Shown here piece after piece: positions 1-10,710 of a DNA stretch of 64,000 nucleotides (the stretch's first letter is position 1; each line of letters opens with the position of its first letter). The notes beneath the pieces are model-generated. The model saw nothing but the letters and a program-made list of their open reading frames with translations, was not told where the DNA came from and searched no databases. Made by a program: the position numbers and the translations under genes. The DNA is from Manis javanica (Eukaryota > Chordata > Mammalia > Pholidota > Manidae), in assembly GCF_040802235.1 (NCBI RefSeq), contig NC_133167.1, positions 45,754,001 to 45,818,000 of the forward strand, given 5' to 3'.

Positions 1-119
1 TTAATGATTGTACATTGAGCATTGACCCCCCTATACTGAATTTTATTGTTGTTAACAACCATTTGATCAATAAATATGAGAGATGCCCTCTCAAAAAAAA
101 AAAATAAATAAAATAAAAC
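1..119 (+). mobile_element. 3' end of a young L1 LINE with A-rich tail
   Basis: The left edge holds a retrotransposon 3' UTR end: an AATAAA-type signal (caataaatatgagag) lies about 20 bases before an uninterrupted run of A followed by an A-rich (aaata)n tail. The tail is intact, unlike every other LINE here, so this is the youngest insertion in the window. The body lies outside the window. The end resembles lineage-specific L1 3' ends of non-primate mammals; the assignment to a pangolin-type L1 is recall at low confidence. Confidence 0.75.
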
Positions 120-224
120 AACTAAAGCCTTATTTCAACCACAACATTCTGCTTTAGAATAAAATTTTATTATTTGGGGTATTGGAATAAGAATCCATAT
201 TTTCTTCTCAGATTCAATGAGTCA

Positions 225-905
225 CTTCTGTCAGCCCATTATTCACACACTGTACATTGAGGGCTTAGTTTGTGCCAGGAACTGTGCTAGGTATTGAGAA
301 CATTAGGATGAATAAGCTAAGATCTCTGTCTTTCAACATTTTACAGTTAGAGACAAATGAGTAAATTGACAACTACACTATATGGTGCTAATGTTATGAA
401 GAAGAATCACAGGTTGTAAGTACTATCAAAATTCAACATGGCATTCAGAGACGACTTCTCAAAGGAGGTGATATTTGACTGACAGTCGGTGGGTGAGTTT
501 AATTTTGCTAATAAAGATGAATTAATCTAGGAAAAGAAAGTGTATGAAAAGAGCCATATGTAAATAGTATTACACTTCAAATAATGGTAAAGGAGAATCC
601 TTATGGGGAATGGTGGGGAGAGAAGATGCAAAGCTGGGGAAGAAAAGGTGAAGCTGTGTTTAGGCTTAAGGATTTGAGCTTCTAAAAAACAAAATGAAGA
701 GAGTATCAAATGCTGCAGGGACAAAAACTAGATAGGGGCAGAGAAATGTTGGATTTGGCAGCACTGGGGATCCTTGGAAATTAAGTTAAGCTTATTTCAA
801 GGCAGGGTAATGGATTGTAGTGGGTGAGAGTCAATAAGAATTGCAGAGATTGCCAGGGACCTTTTGGAACCTTGATTGCAGGATGAGGAATCAAAAGAAG
901 TTTGA
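225..905 (-). mobile_element. L2 LINE, antisense, first part (split copy)
   Basis: The left end carries the antisense L2 3' end (tgtgccaggaactgtgctagg, then a ctctgtcttt..ttacag block). It is followed in L2 order by the aaaggaggtgatatttgac block and, near 745, by the ttggatttggcag block that is antisense to the L2 reverse-transcriptase region. The copy is internally deleted. It breaks off near 905 at gaagtttgactg and resumes near 1906 after an L1 fragment. Confidence 0.85.
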
Positions 906-907
906 CT

Positions 908-1905
908 GCCTTGTTTTGTTTTTTAGTTTTATTTTTTGACAGAATTTGAGACTTAAGAGAACTTCCAATAGTGTAAATAATTTCTGTATGCCCCTTGTTC
1001 ATGTTTCCTAAATGCTACTATTTTATCACATTCTCCTAATTTGCCTTATTTCTCTCTCTCATCTACTCTCCCAATTAATTTTTTCTGAACTGGCTGGGAT
1101 TAAGTCCCAGATATGATGTTGATTTACACTTCATAGTTCAGTGTATTTCCAAAAAGCAAGGATATTCTATTACCTAACTATAACAAAAAATCAAATCAGA
1201 AAATTAATGTGGATAGTGTGCAATTACCTAGTCTAATTTGGATCTTACTTAGGTTTCACCAATTGTTCCAATAATGTTCTGTATTGCAGAAGAAAATCCC
1301 AGATGCTGGTGCATTCAGTTGTCTCGTCAATTAGTTTTTTTTCCACATTTCATAAAATATTAGCAGTTTTAAAGAGAATAGGCTAGTTATTTTGTAAGAT
1401 GTCCCTTGATTTGGGTTAGTCAGATGTTTCCTCCTGATTACATTCTGGTAATGCGTTTATGGTTATTCTACAGAAAGGATTTTCTGTCTTTCTCAGTGCA
1501 TTATATCAGCATTATATCAACCTGGTGTTGATTTGTTCCAGCACTGGCCATTCTAATCATTTGGTCAAAGTGAATATTTGCTAGATTTCTTCACTGGAAA
1601 CTTAATATTTTTCTCCCTATAATTAAAAAGAATCTTATGGGAGATATTTTGAAGCTATGTAAATGGCCCATTTCTTTTCATATTTCCCCCCAGCTATAGC
1701 ATCTGTTGATGATTCTTGCCTGAATCAATTACTATTATATTGGTTGAAAAACGGTTGTAGAAGGAATTCCTTAATCCTTCTACATCTATTAATTGGCTTC
1801 AGCATATAAGAAGAGCTTTCCCTTCTCCTCCATTTATTTATTATTCATTTGTGCCACTGTGGATCCATGGATTCTTATTTAAAGTGTTAAAGTTATTGAC
1901 CATGC
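908..1905 (-). mobile_element. Old L1 3' UTR fragment inserted in the L2
   Basis: This is about 1 kb of old L1 (L1M-class) 3' UTR. Recognisable blocks are an acttccaatagtgtaa-like start, caattgttccaataatgt, gatgattcttgcctgaatca and cttcccttctcctccattta. A T-rich left border (ttttttagttttatttttt) fits a reversed poly(A) tail, hence the minus strand. L2 sequence on both sides is in register, so this L1 landed in an existing L2. The subfamily is not resolved. Confidence 0.75.
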
Positions 1906-2030
1906 GTAGTTTTTAAAGACATTTGAGCATGTTGATAGGCATAGAAAAAAGAGCCATGGGAGATATAGGAGAGAGAATGATAACTGGTATAGCAAGGCAA
2001 TTAACTCATTTACATCGTGTAGCTCTCCTA
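1906..2030 (-). mobile_element. L2 LINE, antisense, continuation after the L1
   Basis: The segment resumes the L2 interrupted at 905. The order ttttaaagac, atttgagcatgttgata, gggagatataggagaga follows the antisense L2 ORF2 5' part directly after the block seen before the break. The match fades near 2030. Confidence 0.65.
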
Positions 2031-4244
2031 AAACCGACTATTCTGGGTGCCGAGGATGCAGACATCGGACCACCTCCCAAACGGAGTTCATGCACTGGGG
2101 AGAGGGGCTGGGAGGGACAGTGCGCCTGTGTGTCTGTGATTTGGAAGAGCTTATGTAGATATGAAAGCACAGCTGTGGGTGGCACTGAGAGGAGAATGAT
2201 TGATTTTGGTGGTCTGGTGAAGACTGCCTGAAGGAATGACCTTTGAGCCAGCCTCGGCGCTTTAGTTGGATGGGGGTAGTGGGGAAGGGATCATAAAGAA
2301 GAGTTAGAAAAACATTCCAGACAGAAGTGAAAGCCATGGAAATGTGGAAATAGCTAGTTATTAATTTCCCCTGGAAATTTTAGAAAATGAAAGACTCTCA
2401 GTGAGTTGACATCAAAGGCTGCAAGGATATGCCGCAACTTCAGGTTTAGGCTGTTTTGTTCAATTTGGGGACTCGAGTCAGAGGGTGTAGACACTTTGGT
2501 TAAGAACAGATCTGGACTTTTAAGAGAAACCCCTCCCTGACTAGGCCTCAGAAAAATGTATCTTCCCCGCCACCCCGATGGTGACCACAACCATCAAAAT
2601 GAACTTTTTAAGGAGTTTAGTTGTTAGATCTGAGTTGGCTTATTCAGGGAATCCCATGGAAATGTGGAATTCCCCTTAAAATATTTGGTTCTGACTTCTG
2701 GAAATCTACGCACAGACCATTTGCATGAAGACAAAATGAAACTGACTGCAATGTTAATTATTTAGCTTTATTTATTTCACTCACACTAACAAGAAGCAGA
2801 TGTAAGCCAGAATGCAAAATACTTAGTTTATTTCAGATTTTATCTTAATTCCAAAGATGCATAAATGTGGTTAAACTTTCAGCAGACTAATATTAAATAC
2901 TTGGAAAAAAGCCCTCAAGAAGCGAGAGTTTTGTTTTGTTTTTGTTTTTGTTTTAAGAAAGGGGAGGCAAATTAATATGGCTGGAAGCAGAAAGAGGAAT
3001 GCACCCATTACTCCATTATCCAGTGCACTTCAAACTCCCAGAGAAATTTAAAAGATTCTGAGTCCTAGATTTTGTTTTAGCAAATGCTGTCTAGCTGAAA
3101 ATGTAGGTCACATAGTTTTGGCATCCTGTGTGGGTTTCCAGCTGTCTGCTGAACATAGAAAACAGAAGGATATGTGTTTCATTGCACAGCACACTTGAGA
3201 GTGGATTTCACATTAAAGCCTAAAGTTATTCACTTACTGAAACTGATTTTTCTTCAACATTCTCACTTCTAGTTTGCCCTTCTCTCTTGGGTCTGGATTT
3301 TTAGGTGGTAAAGAAAATACACAATTTTCTCTTTTTCTGTCTGTGGACTTTGGTTTTCTACCAAATTGAATTACAGATGAACTCAGTGTTGGTATTAACC
3401 TAACTAAGATACCAAAAACTAGCCTGCAATAGTTCAGGTTCTTCCCAGTGCAAACAGAGAAAAGTTAACATACCGGTGGATTCATTGACTTTCGGAAACA
3501 GGAAGACAAGTAAGATAGAGCCAGGCCTCAGTGTGGTTTATGAGCTAGATTTATGCATGGAGAATGCCCAGGTAAGGCAGTCAGTGGTAGATGTCATGAG
3601 TACTGCAGATAACAAATGTCACAGAAATCTGGAAGAGGGCACAACTCGGGGCTAGGGTGAAAGAAAAAGAAGTGTGTGAAGTTCTTAACCCATGTGGTGG
3701 TTTCATGACATTGATATAGCAGAAAAGCTCCCATACTTTGCCACTAAACAATCTGTGACCCTCCAGCAGGCCAGCTGAATAAATTCCACAGATACATATT
3801 GACATTTTGATTTTAAGGAGCAAAAAGTCACTAGAATTAAAAGTGGACTCAACACAATAAGAATGGAAGGTGTCTCACAGAACCTAAGTGCAAGACTGAA
3901 TCCTGACCTCTAGGAAGGCTGGGCCAAGAAGCTGGAAAGTCATTAGACTTTGCTCCATTTCTTATGCATCTTTTTCTTGTACTGTAGACTAACATTTACC
4001 ACTTCGTCAGCCCTCGTGGAAAAACATGGTTTGCCCATAGGTTTCATGCCACCTTGGAACTCTACTTCTGTCTCTCTAAGAGAGATTCTGACAGGTTAGC
4101 TAGGAGAAAGATGTCTCTCTCTCCCTCAGTAGGGATATGTGTAGCCAAAGAGAATGGGGAGAAAAACCAGTGGGTGCCTTAGGGGGAGGGAACACTGAGA
4201 ACAGAGACGCCTGGAGGAGGCAGAAAAAGAATATCATGTTCTGA
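2031..4244. other. Repeat-poor non-coding stretch
   Basis: No gene or confidently named repeat was found. It holds a short (gttttt)n tract at 2929-2954 and some weakly L2-like wording near 2220-2340 (cattccagacag) that I could not place. Frames here are short and interrupted. Confidence 0.5.
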
Positions 4245-4770
4245 GAAAATAAGGAGTGGCCTTTGGTACCCCTCATGATTAAGTTTGCCTGCAAGTGATA
4301 GAACAAAAGAATAGACACAAAAAAACTGTGGCTTAAAGCAAGATAGAAATCTATTTTTCTCTCATACAAAGGACTCCACAAGTTGAGAGGTCAGGGTTAG
4401 TAGGATGGCGCTGTAAATAACAAAGGCCCAGGCCCTTTCTGCCATGTCGTGTTGCCATCCTTGATATGTGGCTTCTGTCTTACAGTCCAAGATGGCTATC
4501 CAAGTTCCAGCCATCACATGCACATTTTGCCTAATTAAGTGGAAGGAAGGAAAAAGAGAGGAGCCACTACCATTTCAAGACATTTCCCACATGATGCATA
4601 TAACATTTCTGCTTATATCCTATTTGCCAAAACTTTGTCAAGTGGACAAGCCTAATTGCAGGGCAATCTGGGAAATGCAGCAGCCCTGTGACCATATAAA
4701 AACCAAGAGTACTATTTCTAAGGAAAAAAGAAAGAATAAATATTGGAGACAAGCCGTCTCTTCTACTCCT
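4245..4770. repeat. Ancient interspersed repeat, family not named
   Basis: The block begins ttaagtttgcctgcaagtga, continues with gtggcttaaa and a tctatttttctctcat block, and passes through tccaagatggct, ccagccatcaca and ctgggaaatgcag. I recognise this order as a dispersed repeat of many mammals but cannot assign its name or orientation safely. Confidence 0.5.
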
Positions 4771-4819
4771 GATTTGCCAAAAATGTAGGCTCTATATGAG
4801 AGATGAGGCTAGAAACTGA

Positions 4820-5400
4820 GGTTAGAAGCCCTTGAATGTTAAAGGTTTTGGAGCAGGCAAATGACATGATCAGATTTGTACTTTAAGAAGATTGCTACTC
4901 AAATGATTACAAAACAAGGTGATAATTACTAAGTACCATTTGAGAGCTACTCCTAGTCTAGGATCTATAGACTGCTGAAGGTAGGAGAGGCAAAACGTGG
5001 GGGAGGGGGAATGTTTAGATTACATTAGCCTAGGAGGTAGACAAGAATTAATAGGCTTTAAAATGGGCCCGCAGCAATGAGAAGACTGAATAACAGGGGA
5101 GACAGAGAGGAAAAAGGAAATTCCAAAGGTTTGAGCCCCAGGGATTGGAAACCGATGGCGCCCTTAATAGTAACAAGGAAGTCATGGGCAGGGGCTGGCT
5201 GCAGTGCACAAAGGGAAGACCCCTGGTTTGGCGCTTGGTCCTGTGGTTAGGGCATCCGTGGTGGGGATGTCCAGCAGGATGGCTGGAAAGTCAAGGGACG
5301 TGACCAAGAGTCTCCAGGACAACTTTTGGCACTTGTAGGATTCTGTGGTGTTGTATTGCTGGCCCTTAGATAGCAACGTGTGCCTCAGGAGTTCTGATAC
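4820..5400 (-). mobile_element. L2 LINE fragment, antisense
   Basis: The segment contains gcaaatgacatgatcagatt, the conserved antisense L2 ORF2 block, then a run of weaker blocks in L2 order through gcatccgtggtggggatgtc. It is degenerate and shares no 3' end with other copies. Confidence 0.7.
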
Positions 5401-5691
5401 CATTGATTCTTGGCTGTGCTTGCGTCTTTCTGAGAAACTGAGAAGGCGATAAACCTCCATCACTCTTTAGTATTGAAATCTAAAATTATTCAAGGTACTC
5501 TGGGCATCTTTATCATGGGTGAGACCGGAGTGTACTGATACTGTTATATTTCCTGAAAAATGTCAATAAAGCTGTAAATGTATTTTTTGACCTAGATTTT
5601 AAGTGAAGGAGATTGATGTTGAGGTGAACACTGGAGGGTTTTCAGAGGAATTCTTATTTCAGGATTTTATAATTTATTTACAAATCAACTG

Positions 5692-5793
5692 TTTATTCAT
5701 TCAATAAATATTTTTTGAGGACTGCTAGGATATACTAAATACAGGGTTTATAAGGGTGTACAAGGCAGTCACGGTCCCTGCCTTAGTCTAGAA
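5692..5793 (-). mobile_element. L2 LINE 3' end, antisense, left part
   Basis: It starts with an antisense L2 terminus (ttcattcaataaatattttt) and runs through acggtccctgccttagtcta. It stops exactly where a hAT element begins and resumes after that element. Confidence 0.75.
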
Positions 5794-6128
5794 CAGGAAT
5801 TGGCAAATTATAGCCCATGGGCCATATCTGGCCTGCAGCCTGTTTCTCTTCAGCCTGCAAGTTAAGAATGGTTTTTACACTTGTGAATAGTTGAAAAAAA
5901 TAATGAAAAGAAGTGCAATACTTTCTGATATATGAAAATTATAAGAAATTTAGATTTTAGTGTTCATAATTGAAATCTTATTTTGTACAGCCACACCCAC
6001 TCATTTGCACACTATTTCCAGTTACTTTCATACTAGAAAGCCAGAGCTGAGTAAGTGTGACAGAGACTGCATGGATTGCAAAACTACTTACTTTCTGGCC
6101 CTTTACAAAAAAAGTTTGCCAACTTCTG
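5794..6128. mobile_element. hAT DNA transposon fossil (non-autonomous) with TIRs and 8-bp TSD
   Basis: Terminal inverted repeats are visible: caggaattggcaaa at the left and tttgccaacttctg at the right, 12 of 14 paired positions matching. The flanks carry an 8-bp target duplication, gtctagaa (5786-5793) and gtcttgaa (6129-6136), one mismatch. An 8-bp duplication is the hAT signature. The interior is a common mammalian hAT MITE type (ggccatatctggcctgcagc, cagccacacccac). The exact family name is not assigned. It encodes nothing. Confidence 0.88.
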
Positions 6129-6185
6129 GTCTTGAAGGAATTAATCAAACAGACAATCACACAAATAAATATATATTTAAGCAAA
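6129..6185 (-). mobile_element. L2 LINE, antisense, right part after the hAT
   Basis: The sequence gaaggaattaatcaaacaga, then acaaataaatatata, continues the antisense L2 3' region interrupted at 5793. Confidence 0.6.
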
Positions 6186-6294
6186 GTGGGTGGGTTTTAC
6201 TATTGTTTGGTCTTACCCAAACACCTTTCTCTCTACTGTTCACCCCCTCTAATATCAATGCCTGTGGAAGGAAGTCTCCACAAGTTTTGGATAA

Positions 6295-6332
6295 CTGGTT
6301 TTGGCACTTGGCGTGCAGATCAGCAGAACTTG
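6295..6332 (+). repeat. 38-bp direct repeat, copy 1
   Basis: The unit begins ctggttttggcacttgg and ends cagcagaacttg. A second copy at 7277-7314 differs at two positions. Flanking bases of the two copies do not match. Its origin is unknown. Confidence 0.85.
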
Positions 6333-6349
6333 AAAAAGTCAGCCACCCC

Positions 6350-6870
6350 CATGAATTGTCTTTCCAGGATTCAGACTCTTGTAGTTATCCTTTTACCTTA
6401 AGTCTGGCAACATGTAACTTGCTTGCTTGTAACAAAGTGGATATGGTAGAAGTGACGCTGTGTGGCTTCTACACAGATTCGAGGAAGCCTGGCACCAGGT
6501 CTCTCGGGGAGGCTTGCTCTGAGATAACCCAGCCACTTACATGAGTCCATCATGCTGTGAGGAAGCCTGGCTAGCTCTGTGAAGAGGTCATGTGGTGAGG
6601 ACAACCTCTGGTTTGTTCCAGGCTTCCCAGCCAGGCAGGGAACAGACATGTGGTTAGAAAACTATCTTGATTGTCCTACCCAGTCAAGCCTTTGGATGAC
6701 AAGCCCCAGCTGGCATTCTATTGCAAGGCTGTGAGGAACCCCAAGTGAGAACGACCTAGCTGAGACTGGCGGAACCTCAGAATCATTACAGGTAATGATA
6801 AATGTTTGTCTAAAGTTGTAAGTTGTGGAATGATTGGTTGTACAGTGGCAGGAGACTGAAACAAGGCCTG
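6350..6870 (+). mobile_element. MaLR-type LTR (MLT1-like), degenerate
   Basis: The order of blocks fits a distant MLT1-type LTR read in sense: atggtagaagtgacgctgtg, catgctgtgaggaagcctgg, aagaggtcatgtgg, gaacagacatgtgg, then gataaatgtttg near a final gttgtacagtggcagg. The subgroup (J/K/L-like) and both borders are uncertain. It is a solo LTR with no coding content. Confidence 0.55.
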
Positions 6871-7374
6871 GCCACCTATTGGATAGGATTGGGTGGGTGG
6901 GTTCCACAAGCTGAAGTCTGAATGGAGTTTGATAAAGTCTTGGAGATGGACAAGTGATATGCTGGTTTATCCACAGGCCTGTGCAGGCCTGTCCTGGAGT
7001 GGCGAAAGAAGTCTGCAGGTAAGACTGAACATCTGCAGGCCTTACTAATTTAAATCTGCACTAACTATTTAAATCTGGAAATATTCTCAGGCCAGTTGGG
7101 AAATAACATCAGAATAAATGCAAGTACACACAGCCAGCCAAACAAAAACCCAACAGCAAGCATTTAAAAGAAAAAGAATGACTGCAAGATGCAATACAAT
7201 GAAATAATTAATACACATGCCAGCACACGTTGTTTTATCACAGAAATCCCATGCATTGTAGGGCAGATTTGTTTTTCTGGTTTTGGCACTTGGCATGCAG
7301 ATCAGTAGAACTTGCTATGGACTTTAGGTTATTTATTTCAGGTATTAGAAAGTTGCTTCCAGTTTCTAAAGTCT
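6871..7374. other. Non-coding interval with second copy of the 38-bp repeat
   Basis: No named repeat was recognised apart from the 38-bp direct repeat copy at 7277-7314. Confidence 0.5.
7277..7314 (+). repeat. 38-bp direct repeat, copy 2
   Basis: It matches 6295-6332 with two substitutions, in the same orientation, 982 bases downstream. Confidence 0.85.
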
Positions 7375-7535
7375 TTTTTTTTTAAGGATCAGCTTTTTTG
7401 AGGTACATTTGACATATAAAGTTGTAAGATATTTAAAGTGTACCTCATAGTGATTTGATAGATGCCTACATTGTGGACAGATTCCTCCCATGTAGTTAAT
7501 GAACACATCCATCACTCCAGTTCTAAAGACCTGGT
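7375..7535 (-). mobile_element. Old L1 3' end, antisense
   Basis: A T9-T10 run is followed by ttttttgaggtacatttgac and atataaagttgtaagatatt. This is the antisense of an old L1 3' end ('ttgaggtataattgacat' type). Later blocks (catccatcactcc) fit as well. Confidence 0.7.
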
Positions 7536-8304
7536 AGGGATGGCAGCCTGACCAGCGGAGCTGAAGAGGACGTATTCTGTATACCCACCTTTGCTCAAGG
7601 GAAGAAGCAGGGTCCAGGTTTAGGCAGAAGTTGAAGAGGTTTTTTGCGGGCTATTGTGCAGACTGGAATTTGTGTGGCAACATCCCTTCTGAGGTTTCCA
7701 CAACCTTTCTTTTATTTGGCATCTTAGCTTTTGACTTGGGGGCAATTATTCCTGAAAAGGTCTGTCTAGGACTCTATTTAATGGTCAGGAATCCATGTGC
7801 CCCAACACGTGACAGTGTGAGTCCTCTCTCCTGTCTCTGGTCTCTGAGCAGCCAATCCATTTCCTTATTCCCTCCATGCCTGCCCACTCTCTATTCACCA
7901 GAGCAGACATGCAGAGTTAGAGCAACATGACTGTCCACACATATGTCTCACTGTCAATGACCACCATTTGTGTTTTCCTTTCTTTTACCTCTTCTGTTCT
8001 TTTTGTTCTCCCCTCTGTGTGTGTCCCATCTTCTAACTGGGCTCCTCATGCATCTTACCCCCTCTTCTTCTCTTATTTATGTCTCCATCTCGTTTGTCTA
8101 CTCCTGATAGGATGAGAGAGGCAGGCGCGCGAGAGAGAACAGTGGACACAGCTGGTCTGAGATGCGGGAGCTCCATGAACCATAATTCAGGCTCTAATGG
8201 GATATCCAGTCACCTAATGATTATCAGTGCAGTGGGGACGTCACTGAAAGAGTTGAATGTAAGTCCTAATGTCAAACCATGAGTCATTCCAGAATATAAT
8301 TCAG
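7536..8304. other. Non-coding interval, no named repeat
   Basis: No gene or repeat was assigned. It includes a pyrimidine-rich stretch (7960-8110) and a small CpG cluster (ggcgcgcgag near 8126). Short open frames here have no recognisable family. Confidence 0.45.
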
Positions 8305-8870
8305 AGAGTGTCTTAGTTTGGGTTTCTCTCCAAAGCAGAGCCTGAGACAAGGACTTCAGTGCAGATAGTATGTGTAGAAGATGATCTCAGAAAGCAAAAC
8401 CGGGGAATGGGAAGAATTAAATGGGGACAGAAGAGAAGTCGACAAATGGTGTGTTATTGTGCTGGTTTTCACTGTGGACAGCTGGGGCCTGATCCTGCTG
8501 GGGATCCTTTGAGAAACCACATAGAGCACACCTCAAAGTTGTCTTCCTGAAGCTTGGGAGTCTGAGGCACTGTTTCCATGGATACCTGTTTATCATTGTC
8601 TGAGGTTGTCCCTGGGGTCTGCACTCCTGGGCACTTCCTGGCTGTGCCTGCACAAGACTGGGCAAACTCTTGTGGCTTCAGAAAAAAACCTGAGGCAGAA
8701 AACCGAAGAGATTGGCTAGCACTTGTGGCAGATGGTAACAATCATCTAGAACCAACTACCTCAGCTGCAACTGAAATCAGAGGGACCCAGGAGAGGTGGA
8801 GGGGCCAGCGGATCTCCCACAGGTAGTGGCAGCTGCATCAGACACAAGAGCACATAACTGGCTATAACCC
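8305..8870. repeat. Ancient interspersed repeat, possibly LTR-like, family not named
   Basis: It begins gtcttagtttgggtttctct and contains gagcctgagacaaggacttc, agctggggcctgatcctgct, and gaaatcagagggacccagga in an order I recognise from a dispersed mammalian repeat. I could not name it or orient it with confidence. Confidence 0.45.
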
Positions 8871-9394
8871 AACAAACACTTTTGACATTGTTAGGGTGAT
8901 CGACTTGTGCCACAACTTGTGCTTATGGTGAGCAGTTCTATAGTAAATTTAGACAATAAAAGGAGAGTGTTTTTAATTTTTTATTTATATATTGGTTTAT
9001 ATGCTAGTGAATATTAGCATCAGATGGCCTAATGCTTGAGTACCGCCCCTGAGTGTATGCTGCTGCTCCCCCCAGGGCTCCCTGGAGCTGGCCAATGATG
9101 GTGCTTGACAGTCTCCTAAGGCTGACCCCTTTTCTTCTTTACCTGGTACCCAGGCTCTCCTCTTAGGTCATGCATCATCTTTGCTCTCTACTCCCATCCT
9201 CACGACTTGCCCTTTTAATTCTCACAAGCCTCTACTGGAAATTGAAAAACTGAGCATTCGATGTTTCTTGTTCTTGTCACTCACTCTGTAAAAATCCTAC
9301 TTGTCCTTGAGGAAATGGATGTGTCTGATTAGATCATGTATAAATTGTGGAAGAAAAAAATTAATATTTCAAGTTATTAGCACACCACACTAAT
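8871..9394. other. Non-coding interval, nothing recognised
   Basis: Mixed-composition sequence with no repeat family, gene or motif that I can support. Confidence 0.4.
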
Positions 9395-9660
9395 ATTTCT
9401 GATACATACTATTAAGGAAAAGTACAGGATATTGTAAGTAAGTGTAACAAAAACGATTGGCTGGGAAATCAGGGAATGCCTCTGAAGAAGTGACTTGCAA
9501 ACTCAGATCTAAAGGATGAGAAGAAATTAGGCAAAGACCAGGGAAGGGATTTGAAGAGGAGAAAATAGCATGTGTGAAGGCCCTGAGGCTCGTGGACAAG
9601 GATCTGAAAGAAAGTCAGGAGGTGTGGGTAAAGGTTGTAAATGGAACACACAAACTTTTC
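9395..9660 (-). mobile_element. L2 LINE, antisense, left part
   Basis: Blocks gcctctgaagaagtgacttg, ggatttgaagag, agcatgtgtgaaggccctga follow the antisense L2 ORF2 3' region. The copy appears to resume near 10342 after an L1 3' end. Confidence 0.8.
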
Positions 9661-9759
9661 TTTCTCTGGAAATTCCTTTAAAATGATAATAAAGGGCTAT
9701 CCCAGGATGACGGCTGCTCATTTGATGTAGAAGTCTGGGCTAGGGAACTGTTGTTAAGA

Positions 9760-10338
9760 AGATAAAAATTGATGCACACTTAAATGTTTGAAGATATGGA
9801 GATGCTTATGCACCTAAAGGGCAGCTTAGGGTTGGCATAGTGAAAAGAAAATCAAACCAATGGGAAAAAAATGACAACAATCAATTCTAGGGAAAGTAAA
9901 AATTATTCAGGAAAGGAAGAGTGATCTCTGACACTGTGTGGCTCAGCAGTAAAAATGTTTGCATAGCCAAAAAAATGTAAGCACACCAAAAAAATGATCT
10001 AGCAACAATTAGCAGATAACTAGGTTGGGAAGACATGGGTATGGTTTAGGTGGTGTTGGGGGAGGAGTGGAGAACAGTGTGAAAGAACTAATTCTCTGTA
10101 GTAAGAACTCAATAGAATATGCTTAAAACAAAAATAAGAGTAGTCTTAAAAGCATGGTATTTAGAGATGTGGAGACAAAATCCCAAAGACTCAACTGAAA
10201 TAGTTGCAAGTGGTTGCCCTTGGGGAAATGGAAACTGGGGGTAGGGAGTGATATTTCGTCATGTGGGGGTATAATGGACTTTGAAGAATTTTTTTACTTT
10301 CTTCTATAAGCATATTATAACTTGGGTTGAAAATAAAA
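9760..10338 (+). mobile_element. Old L1-type 3' end (L1 or HAL1), sense
   Basis: The block gtggttgcccttggggaaat, followed by a T-rich stretch and ttgaaaataaaatt, is the typical 3' end of old L1/HAL1 elements. It sits between two antisense L2 blocks that are otherwise in register. The 5' limit is unclear. Confidence 0.55.
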
Positions 10339-10341
10339 TTC

Positions 10342-10710
10342 AGGTGGTGGCAGGAATATGGGAAAGGAGCAGGGAGTGGTGTGAGCAGACTATGGAGTCA
10401 AAAGCAGGAATGTACATCTTCCAGGTCTTGTGAAGGATTTTGAAGGCAACAGGAAGCAAGTGAAGGCAAGGTTTTTTCAAAGGGTAATTGTTTGAGCAGG
10501 TTTATATTTAAGAAAGATTCCTCTTGCTGTTGTATGGAGAACAGAGGGGGCCAAAGTGGCTGTGGCGAGGCTGCATGGTCACATGAGCCAGGAGGGGAGC
10601 TTGGGTGACAGTGGGAGAGTGGTGCCGCTGGACACAGGGAGAGGTGGAAAATTCAAGATGCACTTTGGAAGTAGAACCATATAATAAGTAACCTTAAAGG
10701 AGTATAAGAT
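10342..10710 (-). mobile_element. L2 LINE, antisense, right part
   Basis: Blocks tcttgtgaaggattttgaag, gtttgagcaggtttatattt, aagattcctcttgctgttgt and cactttggaagtagaacc follow antisense L2 order and continue the copy broken near 9660. Confidence 0.8.

Noticed and set aside
5960..6544. Longest open frame of the window (194 codons, plus)
   Set aside because: It runs through a hAT fossil, an L2 scrap and an MLT1-like LTR, so it is a chance frame over repeats.
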